In this document: positions 44,941-53,009 of the stretch, in pieces
Layout: every line of letters starts with the position of its first letter
Position numbering within the stretch: the stretch's first letter is position 1
From: Lacticaseibacillus chiayiensis
GTDB lineage: Bacteria; Bacillota; Bacilli; Lactobacillales; Lactobacillaceae
Direction: 5' to 3'
Assembly (NCBI RefSeq): GCF_004123795.1
Contig: NZ_MSSM01000013.1
Location: 1 to 53,009, forward strand
DNA: 53,009 bases
Translations under genes and position numbers: made by a program
The notes under the pieces: model-generated
Database searches by the model: none
What the model saw: only the letters and a program-made list of their open reading frames with translations
What the model was told of the DNA's origin: nothing

Positions 44941-45588
44941 TTGAAAAAGCTCAATCAAAAGGCGTATGCAGCAGCTTTCATTTGCCAGGCCCTCGCTTAC
45001 CCGTTCTTAATTGCCACTGGTTTGCAAATCAGTTGGAACTTCCAGCTAATCGCACTTTTACTGATGATCCTTTGTCTCAGCGGCACGGGACTTGTGAAAC
45101 GTTACGACCTAATGTTGTTGTTAGCTGCCATCATGGGGATTCTCGGTGCTATCAATCAGTGGCTGTTGCTGCCGCTAATTGTGGTGCAACTCGTGATCAC
45201 GCTACTCTTACGTACGCAGAAAATGCCTTCCCAATGGATGAACACCGTCATCTTCGGACAGGCACTTTTAGCGCAGGTTATGATAATTTATGCTAATTTG
45301 CATTTCTTCAATCGGACGATGTTATTAGATCTAGTCCTTCTCTATATGCCCGCGTTAATTGGGTTATGGGCCAACCATTTACCAAAGTGGGCTGACTTGA
45401 TCCTATTACTGGCCGTGGGAACCATCGGCTATTTCCAACAGCGCATGACCCTAATTGCGATTGCTGGTATGTTGATTGTAACGCTCACCATCAGCAGTCG
45501 CCGGTCCTTTAAGCTGCCGGCTTACAGCTATCAGCTTAGTCCCCTTATCCTGACATTGCTTTTGTATCTAACGCGATTACATGGCTAG
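44941..45588 (+). CDS. Hypothetical polytopic membrane protein
   Basis: 215 residues, almost entirely hydrophobic, about seven helices (AFICQALAYPFLIATGLQI, LIALLLMILCLSGTG, MLLLAAIMGILGAI, LLPLIVVQLVITLLL, ...). No family recognised. TTG start at 44941 with GGAAAGGA nine bases upstream, followed by KKLNQK, a normal cytoplasmic start for a membrane protein. A terminator follows; it stands alone between metK and the csc operon. Confidence 0.65.
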   Translation: MKKLNQKAYAAAFICQALAYPFLIATGLQISWNFQLIALLLMILCLSGTGLVKRYDLMLLLAAIMGILGAINQWLLLPLIVVQLVITLLLRTQKMPSQWMNTVIFGQALLAQVMIIYANLHFFNRTMLLDLVLLYMPALIGLWANHLPKWADLILLLAVGTIGYFQQRMTLIAIAGMLIVTLTISSRRSFKLPAYSYQLSPLILTLLLYLTRLHG

Positions 45589-45631
45589 TAGCACTTCAGT
45601 TGTCCGTCTCTAAAGATGTCAATTCATTTAC

Positions 45632-45661
45632 ACCCGCAATCATGGTTATTGCGGGTTTTTG
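45632..45661 (+). terminator. Terminator after the hypothetical membrane gene
   Basis: ACCCGCAAT (45632-45640) / ATTGCGGGT (45648-45656) plus T run. Confidence 0.85.
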
Positions 45662-45741
45662 CGTAAAAAATCAACCCACTTTTCGTTTTTATTGGTTAAC
45701 TTGATAGGCGTGAGTTAGCCTTTCTCTGATCGCCCCAATCG

Positions 45742-45784
45742 CGAAAAAAGCGTCAGCTCCTTTTTTGGGAGGGCCGACACTTTA
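45742..45784 (-). terminator. Terminator of the csc operon
   Basis: On the minus strand AGTGTCGGCCCTCC ... GGAGCTGACGCT followed by TTTTTTC, an imperfect stem about 85 bases after the last WxL gene. Confidence 0.7.
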
Positions 45785-45869
45785 CTTAGTTGAATGCTGC
45801 AGGCATTTTTAGATTAACAAATGGCATTTCATCAGCAAATCTTTGTTGATATTAGCCCATAACTTTTGA

Positions 45870-46772
45870 TTAGTTCAGACCGTATGCCAGCGTCCATGTC
45901 AGACTTGCTTCATAGATACCATTCTGAACAACTGCGGTCTTAGGTAGCACGAGCTTGATATTTTTCTTGTCCCAAGCAAAGACGTTCGCGCCTTCACCTT
46001 GTTCAGGTGCGGCATAAGCAACTTGATGACTTGTATCGTTAGTGCCTAGGTTCAACGTTGTAGTCTTGGCAATGTCAGCCACCGGTGTTAATGGACCTAC
46101 AGGGGTGAAGCCATCATCCTGCGCTTCGTTGGTTAAAGCATAGACACTGCCGGTTTGGCCATAAGCCGCGTTGGTGAAGGTCAACGTCGCGTCATCAATG
46201 GTTTTACCGGTGTCTCCGCCGTTATCGTTTTTCAACGTCAACGGAGAATCGGCCTTGACATTGAGCGTCCAGGAGTCGGCCTTACTGTCAGTTTTGCCAC
46301 TTGCATCGAGCTTATTCTCTGCATCGGTCCGCGTGGTTTGCTTGTCAACAACGGTAGTCCAAACTTTCCCTTTAACGGCAGAGAGCGCCTTATCATCGGT
46401 ATTTAAAATTGCCGTGAGGTTGGTGTCGCCACTCTTATAGTTAGGATACCGGTTGTTCGTTGCATTCCCAGCGTTAATCCCGTCAGCAGTGAAGACCGGA
46501 TACTCAGAAATAAATGACTCGTGATTCCCGAAGTCAAGAATTTTAGGCACCATCTGTAGTCGCAGATAACCCGTGTTCCCAGTTGGTGCCGTTTGGCCAA
46601 AGGAAATCCCTGCAGTCGTTTTGCCTTCCTGTGGTAACGCTTGGCCACCGTTAACATTCGCGTTGCCGTCAACTGTTGCTGCTTGAACAGCTGCCGGCGT
46701 TGCGATTGCCAATCCCGAAAGAAGCAGCGCCTCAGTGGCAAGCGCACTGGTCATTTTTGTCACTTTAAACAT
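45870..46772 (-). CDS. WxL-domain cell-surface protein
   Basis: 300 residues: signal peptide (about 1-31, ending AAVQAAT), then a domain in which the two WxL motifs are visible as DSWTLNVKAD and, at the very end, ASLTWTLAYGLN. The C-terminal WxL domain binds peptidoglycan non-covalently. No LPxTG. It is the last gene of a csc-type operon with two DUF916 proteins that probably bind WxL partners. RBS AAGGAGGG. Role as a surface complex component is family knowledge; the ligand is unknown. Confidence 0.9.
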   Translation of the reverse strand: MFKVTKMTSALATEALLLSGLAIATPAAVQAATVDGNANVNGGQALPQEGKTTAGISFGQTAPTGNTGYLRLQMVPKILDFGNHESFISEYPVFTADGINAGNATNNRYPNYKSGDTNLTAILNTDDKALSAVKGKVWTTVVDKQTTRTDAENKLDASGKTDSKADSWTLNVKADSPLTLKNDNGGDTGKTIDDATLTFTNAAYGQTGSVYALTNEAQDDGFTPVGPLTPVADIAKTTTLNLGTNDTSHQVAYAAPEQGEGANVFAWDKKNIKLVLPKTAVVQNGIYEASLTWTLAYGLN

Positions 46773-46878
46773 GAAAACCCTCCTTAGTTATTCAATCCCA
46801 TCATGCTCGCGAACGTCTTAGTGAATGCATGATGATGAGATAAAATGATCTAAAACCTGTGTCCCCCAGTTAAATCAG

Positions 46879-47040
46879 TTAAAATAGATTAACTGTTTTC
46901 CACGTATTGAAATCGTTGTAAGTCTTAATCGTTAAACTCAGACAAATTACAAAAGCAATCAATAAAACGATCGTCAAGCCGATTAAGAACCATTTGACGC
47001 GACGATACGAAAAACGCGTGATCAATGCCTGCACTTGCAT
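46879..47040 (-). CDS. Small single-span membrane protein (51-53 aa) within the csc operon
   Basis: An open frame MQVQALITRFSYRRVKWF then LIGLTIVLLIAFVICLSL, then TIKTYNDFNTWKTVNLF, stop. A basic N terminus (RRVK) precedes one helix (about residues 18-37), suggesting N-in, C-out topology. A perfect AAAGGAGGTGAT anti-ribosomal site lies right before it; ATG at 47040 is close to it and GTG at 47034 is better spaced (8 nt). It lies 24 bases after the DUF916 gene and 106 before the WxL gene. No LPxTG motif, so unlike the small LPxTG proteins described in other csc clusters. Confidence 0.75.
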   Translation of the reverse strand: MQVQALITRFSYRRVKWFLIGLTIVLLIAFVICLSLTIKTYNDFNTWKTVNLF

Positions 47041-47064
47041 CACCTCCTTTGTTGCATACTGAAA

Positions 47065-48123
47065 TCAGATCTCAGCCGATTTTTTTGCTTTTTGGTGTTG
47101 ACGCCAGCGGAAAATGACAAAACTGGTGATGCCCAACATCACCATAGCGATAGCAACTTTCAGCAAGTTCCATTTTTGTTGTGCAAGTCGAAAAGCAGTG
47201 CGCGAACTGGCAATTAGTTTGCCATCACGGGTAATGCGCACATACTGAGTGATGGTCTTTAAATGACGTCCCTGTTTAATTTCTGCAACCAACCGATATT
47301 GGCCCGCTACAGGTTTCTGTCCTTGAATATCGTGCGTCATCACAAACTGAGACTGAGGGGCAATCCGTGACAGTGGTTGCCGCATTTTAAGTGAGAAAAA
47401 GCGACTCGACGCGTTTGTCAGTTCAACTGATGCCACTGTGTCTTTTAAAAAGAAGCGCCTAGGATTGACCAGTTGATAACGCAACTGAAATCCGGATGAT
47501 CTTTTAATTAAAGCAGTCTGTTTCAGGCGTAGCTGACTGATACTCGGGGATTCGTGTCCTTGATGCAAAACCAATCCAATTGTATAGGCAATACGCTGAT
47601 GAACGTTGGCTGTACCAGTGGGCGTCAATGCCATTAAACTGATGGCAGACAGATAAGTGCCTTTGGGGCGGGATTTACTCGCCTTGAGGATAATCGGTAC
47701 ATCCTTTGTTTCACTCGGAGCAAGCGTAATCTGCGTTGGTGTTTTGACAAGATCACTCCCGGCAATGGTTAAATACTGCCGATTGACTTGTTTAGGCTTG
47801 ACGTACTGCACCACGCCATTCGTGGCGGTTTGCGCATCCAGAATTGTTACCTGAACAGTTAAAGCTTTCGAACTGGCGTTATAAGCTTGCACGGTTAGCG
47901 TGCGCGTTTCGTTTTGCGGCAATTGAAGCTCAAAGTACCCTGCCGCTTTATTCACCTGATTATCGGCTGGAATCACCGGCGCAACCATCAGTGTCTGCTG
48001 CGGGTTGTTAACGGCTGCGAATGTCGATTTTGCCTGATAGCCGCCGAACAACAAGAAGGTAAGGAACATCACAATGAATGAAAACTGCCGGTAGCATAAT
48101 CGCCTTTTCAGATTCGTATTCAT
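47065..48123 (-). CDS. DUF916/DUF3324 surface protein (WxL-interacting type), first paralogue
   Basis: About 352 residues: signal peptide (FIVMFLTFLLFGGYQAKSTFA), an N-terminal DUF916 domain (about 40-160: APVIPADN, GYFELQLPQNETRTLTVQAYN), a DUF3324 domain (about 170-300) and one C-terminal membrane helix (KVAIAMVMLGITSFVIF) with a basic tail. This architecture bridges membrane and WxL proteins. A start at ATG 48123 is preferred; it overlaps the stop of the upstream paralogue (TGATG). Confidence 0.88.
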   Translation of the reverse strand: MNTNLKRRLCYRQFSFIVMFLTFLLFGGYQAKSTFAAVNNPQQTLMVAPVIPADNQVNKAAGYFELQLPQNETRTLTVQAYNASSKALTVQVTILDAQTATNGVVQYVKPKQVNRQYLTIAGSDLVKTPTQITLAPSETKDVPIILKASKSRPKGTYLSAISLMALTPTGTANVHQRIAYTIGLVLHQGHESPSISQLRLKQTALIKRSSGFQLRYQLVNPRRFFLKDTVASVELTNASSRFFSLKMRQPLSRIAPQSQFVMTHDIQGQKPVAGQYRLVAEIKQGRHLKTITQYVRITRDGKLIASSRTAFRLAQQKWNLLKVAIAMVMLGITSFVIFRWRQHQKAKKSAEI

Positions 48124-49157
48124 CACTTCGGCCTCAATTTAAGCACCCATAGCAGGGCGCCTGAACTCGCAAGCAGCAGCACCCCGCTGCCGATAGCCGC
48201 ATACAACCAATGATTAACCGGTTTTTTAATGGCTCGCTCATTAATGGTTTTGACCTGTGAAGTTGTGACTTTCATGGTTTTCTTAAATGTCCAGTTCACC
48301 GGAAAACGATTGTAGGTACTCAAGCCTTTTATCGTTGCTTTAATGTGATACGTCCCCGGTTTCATCTCGTCATAACTCCAAGACACAGGGAAAACCACTT
48401 TTGAATTTGGCGCAATCATGACGTTACTGGCCTGAAACGTGCGCACTTCTCCTTGATCGGCACCAACACTAACGTTGACTTTTGCCTGAGAGATTGCCAT
48501 CGGTTCAACATTGCGCAGGGTCACTCCAAGCGCCGGATGCTTTTGAAACAAGATCGGTTTGGTTTCGTCGTATTTAACATCCGGAAAGACTTCATAGTTC
48601 TGTCCCCGCAAGACCACCCCAACTGAGTACGCATAATTTGAGCCAATCGCTGTACTGCCTGACTTATCCTTATCTACGCGCTCAATAAAATGCCAATCAC
48701 CGTATATCATCCCGTCATAATTGGTCTTAGGCATGGTAATTGTGGCACTAATGACTTTCATCTGCTTAGGCGCCAGTTTAATTGTGGCACTGCCACGGTC
48801 TAACCTTGCGACCGTTGTGAATGGATGTTTCAGGCTCGGATCCAAATCATTTGTCCTTGGCGTAAATTCAATCCCACCGCCGTCTTGCGTATAGGCATTG
48901 CGCAAGTCGCTCTCAACCGTAATATTTTTATCTGAAAAATTCTGAACCCTCATCTGAATGGTATGGGTGGAATATTTTGGATAAACTAAGTCAAAATAAT
49001 TTAACTGGGTATTGGTTTGAGCATCTGGCAAAACCGGTTGCACTTCAAAATCAGTTTTTTCACTTTCATTTTCAGCTGACACGCGTTGTGGTACGGTTCC
49101 AAAAAACACAAGCCCCAGAACAAGCAGCATGCCATACCACGACTTTTTCCATTTCAA
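48123..49157 (-). CDS. DUF916/DUF3324 surface protein (WxL-interacting type), second paralogue
   Basis: 344 residues, the same layout as its downstream neighbour: signal peptide (SWYGMLLVLGLVFFGTVPQRVSA), DUF916 (FEVQPVLPDAQTNTQLNYFDL), DUF3324, C-terminal helix (WLYAAIGSGVLLLASSGALL) and short KLRPK tail. The start is a TTG at 49157, supported by GAGGGGG with 8-base spacing and continuing KWKKSWYG. Sequence identity between the two DUF916 proteins is low, so the duplication is old or they serve different WxL partners. Confidence 0.88.
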   Translation of the reverse strand: MKWKKSWYGMLLVLGLVFFGTVPQRVSAENESEKTDFEVQPVLPDAQTNTQLNYFDLVYPKYSTHTIQMRVQNFSDKNITVESDLRNAYTQDGGGIEFTPRTNDLDPSLKHPFTTVARLDRGSATIKLAPKQMKVISATITMPKTNYDGMIYGDWHFIERVDKDKSGSTAIGSNYAYSVGVVLRGQNYEVFPDVKYDETKPILFQKHPALGVTLRNVEPMAISQAKVNVSVGADQGEVRTFQASNVMIAPNSKVVFPVSWSYDEMKPGTYHIKATIKGLSTYNRFPVNWTFKKTMKVTTSQVKTINERAIKKPVNHWLYAAIGSGVLLLASSGALLWVLKLRPK

Positions 49158-49208
49158 ACTTCATTCCCCCTCGCTTGCCGCTTTAACCAAATGTGGCAGG
49201 TTCGACCC

Positions 49209-51719
49209 TCACGGCAACATCGACAGATTCCAGGTCAAAGTTGCTTTGTAATGCGCCTGATAGCGCTTGGTGCTTGCTGGCACATGCAAACCGACACTTG
49301 TTGGGGCACTGTCGGCATCCCCAAAATTCAATCGCCACATGCTTGCACCGTTATTGTCATACAGGGTACCGGTTGCTTCGGCCTGTTCAACATCATCCTT
49401 GAGATAGTGCCCCTGCTTATCAATTGCGGCTAAAACTGTAGGTTCTTTAGCCGTTGGGTCTAAAGCAAAGTCGTCAGGCGCTTTATAAACCAAGTTGTCT
49501 TGTTGCGCCCAAGCAGGTCCGGAAATCATTGTGTGTTTCAGCCGCGGGTTCAGAAAATGCAAGATAGCATGATCCAACGTGTGTGGTACGTGTAAATCCG
49601 GATTTTGGCTATCGGGTTTCGTCTCTGAAACAAATTGACCTTCTTGGCGAACACTTAACTGCCACCGGGAGACACCGTAATAATCTTCAATTGTGATCCC
49701 AAAAGGTAAAGCTTGTTTGGTCTTCGCTTGGTTTTCACCAATGTAATAGGTGCGGTCAACACTGTTGGTTTCAAAATCGCCAAAATCCAGCGACGGATCA
49801 ACCGTCAATTTCAACATCGGTTTTTCATACCGATAAGTAATCACGGTTTCCTCCTTATTAAAAATCGGATCGACAACTTCAGCCTGATCAAACGATGCCT
49901 GGGTAAGGTCGGGGCTGCTGGCCTGATCAATGACGGTCCAGCCCTTAATCGCTTTGGGGCGAATTGCGCTATTATCAATGTCCGAAACTTTCTGCCCGAT
50001 TTTGCCGGTGACTGTCACTTCAGTCGCAATTTCTTCCGGTTTAGCCATATCGCTAGCTCGATTAACATAACGGAAAGTGACTTTACCGGTTGTGACCGGT
50101 AGGTGAATCGTAGTCTGGTTCGAGGTAATCTGATCGCTCCCCGCACCGCCAACCGAAGCCTGATTCAAAATCGTTTCGGCAGTGTCCTGACGGGTAACTT
50201 TTGCAGTGAAACGAATCTTAAAGCTATCACCGTCTTTAATAGTGTAAGGAAACGGAATTGTATGATTGGTTTTAAAATTTTCTTCAGCCGCAGTGTATGG
50301 TTTAAACGCACCGCCTGTGTCAGCGTTGGCCATCTGTAAGGAACCATTTTGGTAGGTGTGGTTGACGTCAAGTTGGTCTTTAATGCTACCGGTGGTGCCA
50401 CCAAGCAAATTGGTATAAGTCAGCTCATAAGTAACCAAATCACCATCTTTGGCATTGGTTGACGTTTTGAAATCCGTTTCCCCAGCCGTATCGTTGCGAA
50501 CCGTCTTTTTCAAGACATAGCTAAGTGGTGGTCGGCGTGCTTCATATTGGTAGGTCACAATATATGGGTCAGTGGCTGAAAACGTTCCGGCATCCTTTTG
50601 ATCCGGTGTGTTTGCCGTATATTTGCCTGTGTACTGATACCAGTCGTTGCCTTTATGAATCCATTCCGGCCGACGTTTAGCCGCATCCCACTGATTTCCC
50701 GGGTCGCCGGGAATCGTGAGTGGATCCTGGATTGCGTTACCCGCCGTGTCCACGAAGTTAACGGTAACCGACTGGGCATTTTGCGGCATTTTAAGCAGTG
50801 CGACTGCCTGGAAAGTCGGGTGCGTGCCACTGGAACCGGTATACCCAAAAAGCACCTTATCTGATTTGAAGTAATCCAACACATTGTTGATTCTGAAAAT
50901 GCTTCCTTCTTTGGGATTACCATCCAGATAATACTGAAGATCACCACCCAGAATCCGTACACCATCTTTATACGTGACAGACGGTGTCCACTTAACCGTA
51001 AACGGACGAAACTTACCATTTGAAAGTTTGGTTGCGTCTGTTAAGGGAATGTACTGAAGATGCCCAACGTCTCTAGATGTTTTGGTGGTCAATGGGGCCT
51101 CACCCGGTCGAACTACCCCTAAATGGCCGGTCATTTTGGTCTTTGGATAATCATAATCATACATATCATCAAATTGTGCCGTATCGCCGCTCCAGTAACT
51201 ATCCATTTCAATGGACAGTGCATTTTTGATATAGTGATCGATCAACACTTGCTTTGGTGGACCGCTTCTGGACCATGGATACGCACCTAAGCCCCCACCA
51301 GGCGCACCATAAGCAGCAATACCTTCAGGATCATTCTGTAAAGTAAACGTCATGCCGTCTGCATCATAGCCAGGCCGCGAGCCAAAGTAATGAGCAGTCT
51401 CATAGGTAAAGGCACTGTTAAGATCGATTCTTTGTTTACTCCACATACCGCCAATTTGCCAATTCTGAAAGTCCGCTTTCCCGGTCACAATCAAGGCTTG
51501 CGGATAAGTTGCGCTGAAAGACGAACGGTTCACGTTATATTCTGGTTTTGCCGTGCTCTTAAAAAAGTAATCCGGTGCTTTTAATGCAGAATCAGGAATA
51601 TCCGAATCAGGTGGCATATCATCATCCGCCGCTATGGTCTTTTGAATCGGAAACAATAACATAAAAAGCATTGCAAAGAAAATTCCAGCAAGCGTCAATC
51701 TGCGTTTCACCCATGTCAC
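49209..51719 (-). CDS. Large WxL surface protein with L-type lectin-like and MucBP-like domains
   Basis: About 836 residues: signal peptide (LTLAGIFFAMLFMLLFPIQKTIAAD); an L-type lectin-like domain (about 45-325, with SRPGYDADGMTFTLQND, SIEMDSYW, PFTVKW and YYLDG); MucBP-like repeats (VTVNFVDTAG...VTYQYE and VTFRYVNR...VITYRYE); a DUF11-like segment (YVLKKTVRND...VTYELTYTN); and a C-terminal WxL domain (SRWQLSVRQ and ending LTWNLSMLP). It probably binds sugars and stays on the wall through WxL. Start uncertain: GTG 51719 or GTG 51710; the ORF is open to 51737. First gene of the operon. Confidence 0.88.
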   Translation of the reverse strand: MTWVKRRLTLAGIFFAMLFMLLFPIQKTIAADDDMPPDSDIPDSALKAPDYFFKSTAKPEYNVNRSSFSATYPQALIVTGKADFQNWQIGGMWSKQRIDLNSAFTYETAHYFGSRPGYDADGMTFTLQNDPEGIAAYGAPGGGLGAYPWSRSGPPKQVLIDHYIKNALSIEMDSYWSGDTAQFDDMYDYDYPKTKMTGHLGVVRPGEAPLTTKTSRDVGHLQYIPLTDATKLSNGKFRPFTVKWTPSVTYKDGVRILGGDLQYYLDGNPKEGSIFRINNVLDYFKSDKVLFGYTGSSGTHPTFQAVALLKMPQNAQSVTVNFVDTAGNAIQDPLTIPGDPGNQWDAAKRRPEWIHKGNDWYQYTGKYTANTPDQKDAGTFSATDPYIVTYQYEARRPPLSYVLKKTVRNDTAGETDFKTSTNAKDGDLVTYELTYTNLLGGTTGSIKDQLDVNHTYQNGSLQMANADTGGAFKPYTAAEENFKTNHTIPFPYTIKDGDSFKIRFTAKVTRQDTAETILNQASVGGAGSDQITSNQTTIHLPVTTGKVTFRYVNRASDMAKPEEIATEVTVTGKIGQKVSDIDNSAIRPKAIKGWTVIDQASSPDLTQASFDQAEVVDPIFNKEETVITYRYEKPMLKLTVDPSLDFGDFETNSVDRTYYIGENQAKTKQALPFGITIEDYYGVSRWQLSVRQEGQFVSETKPDSQNPDLHVPHTLDHAILHFLNPRLKHTMISGPAWAQQDNLVYKAPDDFALDPTAKEPTVLAAIDKQGHYLKDDVEQAEATGTLYDNNGASMWRLNFGDADSAPTSVGLHVPASTKRYQAHYKATLTWNLSMLP

Positions 51720-51741
51720 CCCCCAACCTTCAAGCAATCTT

Positions 51742-51755
51742 TAAAAGCGTTTTCT
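51742..51755 (-). promoter_or_regulatory. Candidate cre (CcpA) site before the csc operon
   Basis: AGAAAACGCTTTTA on the minus strand, against the cre consensus TGNAANCGNWNNCA: two mismatches, with a palindromic AAAACGCTTTT core. It lies between the predicted promoter and the start codon, where CcpA binding would act as a roadblock. Confidence 0.45.
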
Positions 51756-51779
51756 TTTGTCAAACATTAACGTAGGATA

Positions 51780-51808
51780 ACTATAACAAGAGCGTTAACC
51801 ATCGGCAA
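51780..51808 (-). promoter_or_regulatory. Predicted promoter of the csc operon
   Basis: Minus strand TTGCCG (complement of 51803-51808), 17 bases, TATAGT (complement of 51780-51785) with a TG extension (TGTTATAGT). Confidence 0.6.
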
Positions 51809-51809
51809 C

Positions 51810-52600
51810 ATAATATTATGTATATTTTATAACCAATAAGTTAATATAATACATGTTTTTATATTTTGGTTTCCGAAATAAACCGTTAATTGGCTTAGCC
51901 TTTTATAAAACCGCCGTATTTTTAATTTTAAGGGCAATACCGCAAGCCTTAAATTGTACTCTTATTGTTTTAAATTAGTTATGTTCACTTTTGAGCTTTT
52001 CAGAAAATAATAACTGTTGAAGTCTTAGCCAAAAATTTAGTTATCCATAACCGCAATTCACTAGTAAAGGCTTTTGTCAGCATTGAACCATTAAATGAGT
52101 CAATTAGAAAGAGTGACCGATTTGACGTCTTTACCCAACACCCCCAAATCACTGTCCAAGTATACGACCGAGCATCTGTAACCCTACCACCGGTAAAACC
52201 TTCAACCTCGTCCATGTCTTTTACATCAGGCTCTAAGCTTCCATCAACATCATTCAATCTGTCCATGTTTGTAAGCAGTCCCGCCACCTCACGGCCCTGA
52301 ATCTAGTAAAAACTCAGCGGTAAAAATCATTATCAGGATTACCGTCACGTTGGCTAACCTTCTAACATTAATTGACGTTGTCCTGTTCGTTAAAGTTCGC
52401 AAATAAGTTTGACCAAACAGCAAAAATCCGTGATGACATAATAAGTTTTTAATTATATCTTCTGCACACCTGCTCACCTATGTGAAGATATTTGAGACCA
52501 GGTGCTGTTAATGCATTACAGCTCAATGAATCCCGCCGAATCGTAAAGCGATTTTAGCCTCACTTTGCTATAGCTTTTTTAAATCAGGAAAAATGTGAAA
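51810..52600. other. AT-rich gap between the rRNA operon end and the csc operon
   Basis: About 790 bases, much richer in A and T than the rest of the window. Minus-strand frames at 52000-52287 (MAGLLTNMDRLNDVDGSLEP...) and 52289-52477 are short, adjacent and without clear ribosome sites; they may be pieces of one decayed gene, but no family was recognised. No repeats A or B seen here. Confidence 0.45.
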
Positions 52601-52645
52601 AAAAGAGCCCGGAATGCTATCAAATCAGCATTTCGGGCTCTTTTG
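52601..52645. terminator. Terminator of the rRNA-tRNA operon
   Basis: Stem AAAAGAGCCCGGAATGCT (52601-52618) / AGCATTTCGGGCTCTTTT (52627-52644), one mismatch, with T run on the minus strand; just after tRNA-Ser. Confidence 0.9.
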
Positions 52646-52668
52646 GAAAGTATGTAAAGACAACAAAA

Positions 52669-52758
52669 CGGAGAGTAAGGGATTCGAACCCTTGATACAG
52701 GTAAAACCCGTATACATGGTTTCCAACCATGCTCCTTCAGCCTCTCGGACAACTCTCC
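52669..52758 (-). tRNA. tRNA-Ser (anticodon GGA)
   Basis: Minus strand GGAGAGTTGTCCGAGAGGC..., acceptor stem GGAGAGT/ACTCTCC, anticodon stem CATGG/CCATG around loop TTGGAAA (GGA), a long variable arm (TATACGGGTTTTACCTGTATC) and GGTTCGAATCC T loop; discriminator G. CCA is not encoded. Last gene of the rRNA operon. Confidence 0.95.
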
Positions 52759-52766
52759 ATAAAAAA

Positions 52767-52839
52767 CTCCGGTTGTCAGGCTCGAACTGACGACAACCTG
52801 ATTAACAGTCAGGTGCTCTACCAACTGAGCTAAACCGGA
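52767..52839 (-). tRNA. tRNA-Asn (anticodon GTT)
   Basis: Minus strand TCCGGTTTAGCTCAGTTGG..., acceptor TCCGGTT/AACCGGA, anticodon arm CTGACTGTTAATCAG (GTT), T arm GTTCGAGCC; discriminator G, no encoded CCA. 8 bases upstream of tRNA-Ser. Confidence 0.96.
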
Positions 52840-52846
52840 ATAAACA

Positions 52847-52963
52847 GCGTGGCAGCTTCCTACCCTCGCAGGCAGTTTCCCACCAACTACTCTCGGCGTG
52901 AAGAAGCTTAACTTCTGTGTTCGGCATGGGAACAGGTGTATCCTTCTTGCTATCGCCACCACA
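52847..52963 (-). rRNA. rrf: 5S ribosomal RNA
   Basis: Minus strand begins TGTGGTGGCGATAGCAAG and includes ACACCTGTTCCCATGCCGAA, the universally conserved 5S loop, ending GGAAGCTGCCACGC, whose end pairs with the start. Length about 117 nt. Sequence beyond it to 53009 is the 23S-5S spacer (TTGAGAGCGCAAAGTTCTC); the 23S gene lies outside the window. Confidence 0.95.
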
Positions 52964-53009
52964 CTTATGAGAACTTTGCGCTCTCAAAACTGGCTATCAT
53001 TGTTGTGTT

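Noticed and set aside
52579-52987. Frames across the right edge
   Set aside because: They overlap 5S rRNA, tRNA-Asn and tRNA-Ser, which are certain.
1-53009. CRISPR array, prophage, toxin-antitoxin or restriction system
   Set aside because: No regularly spaced short repeats, phage structural genes, or paired small genes with those signatures were seen.

Overview
The window looks like a chromosomal segment of a Lactobacillales bacterium, most likely the Lacticaseibacillus casei/paracasei/rhamnosus group. This rests on moderately GC-balanced coding sequence, strong Gram-positive ribosome binding sites, a leuS T-box, an S_MK-type SAM leader before metK, a WxL/DUF916 cell-surface (csc-type) cluster, and the order coiA, spxH, CYTH, relQ, nadK, rluD-like. 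The species is inference; the gene families are read directly.

Layout. 1-232 is the right end of an ISL3-family insertion sequence. It abuts the 3' end of a tightly overlapping minus-strand operon (235-7408): ftsK, two M16 peptidase-like genes (ymfF, ymfH), ymfI, a RodZ-like gene and pgsA. Then come a DUF1149 gene, trmL and a frameshifted rlmA. 9.7-17.1 kb is mostly plus strand: corA, guaC, zinc-free S14, a lactonase, uppP-cutC and apbE, with a lone PTS IIA-Gut-like gene on the minus strand. 17.2-22.8 kb holds the stringent-response/NADP block (relQ-nadK-rluD-like) divergent from CYTH and spxH, then coiA. 22.9-32.2 kb holds DUF711 plus an ACT protein, a phosphoesterase, a MalY-type aminotransferase, glutathione peroxidase, tRNA-Leu(CAG), Nudix-nnrD, an RsuA-type pseudouridine synthase and a lipid flippase-like protein.

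32.8-45.6 kb: leuS with its T-box, a PAP2 phosphatase, an MFS/DUF4811 pair divergent from a MerR regulator over a shared palindrome, a second MFS gene broken by a frameshift, an orphan 12-TM-like protein, metK with an S_MK box and a small membrane protein. 45.9-51.7 kb is a cell-surface complex operon: a lectin-like WxL protein, two DUF916 proteins, an unannotated small membrane protein and a WxL protein. The right edge is the end of a ribosomal RNA operon (5S, tRNA-Asn, tRNA-Ser, terminator).

Several intergenic regions carry non-coding repeats. Family A is a long imperfect palindrome at about 11.8, 32.46 and 32.57 kb with a half copy at 21.6 kb. Family B is a MITE-like 389-bp unit with near-perfect terminal inverted repeats at 21.2-21.6 kb and a partial copy at 14.1 kb. 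No CRISPR array, prophage or defence system was seen. The most interesting items are these repeats, the csc operon with its small membrane gene and candidate cre site, the leuS T-box whose apparent CUG specifier matches the local tRNA-Leu(CAG), and two single-base frameshifts in otherwise intact genes.
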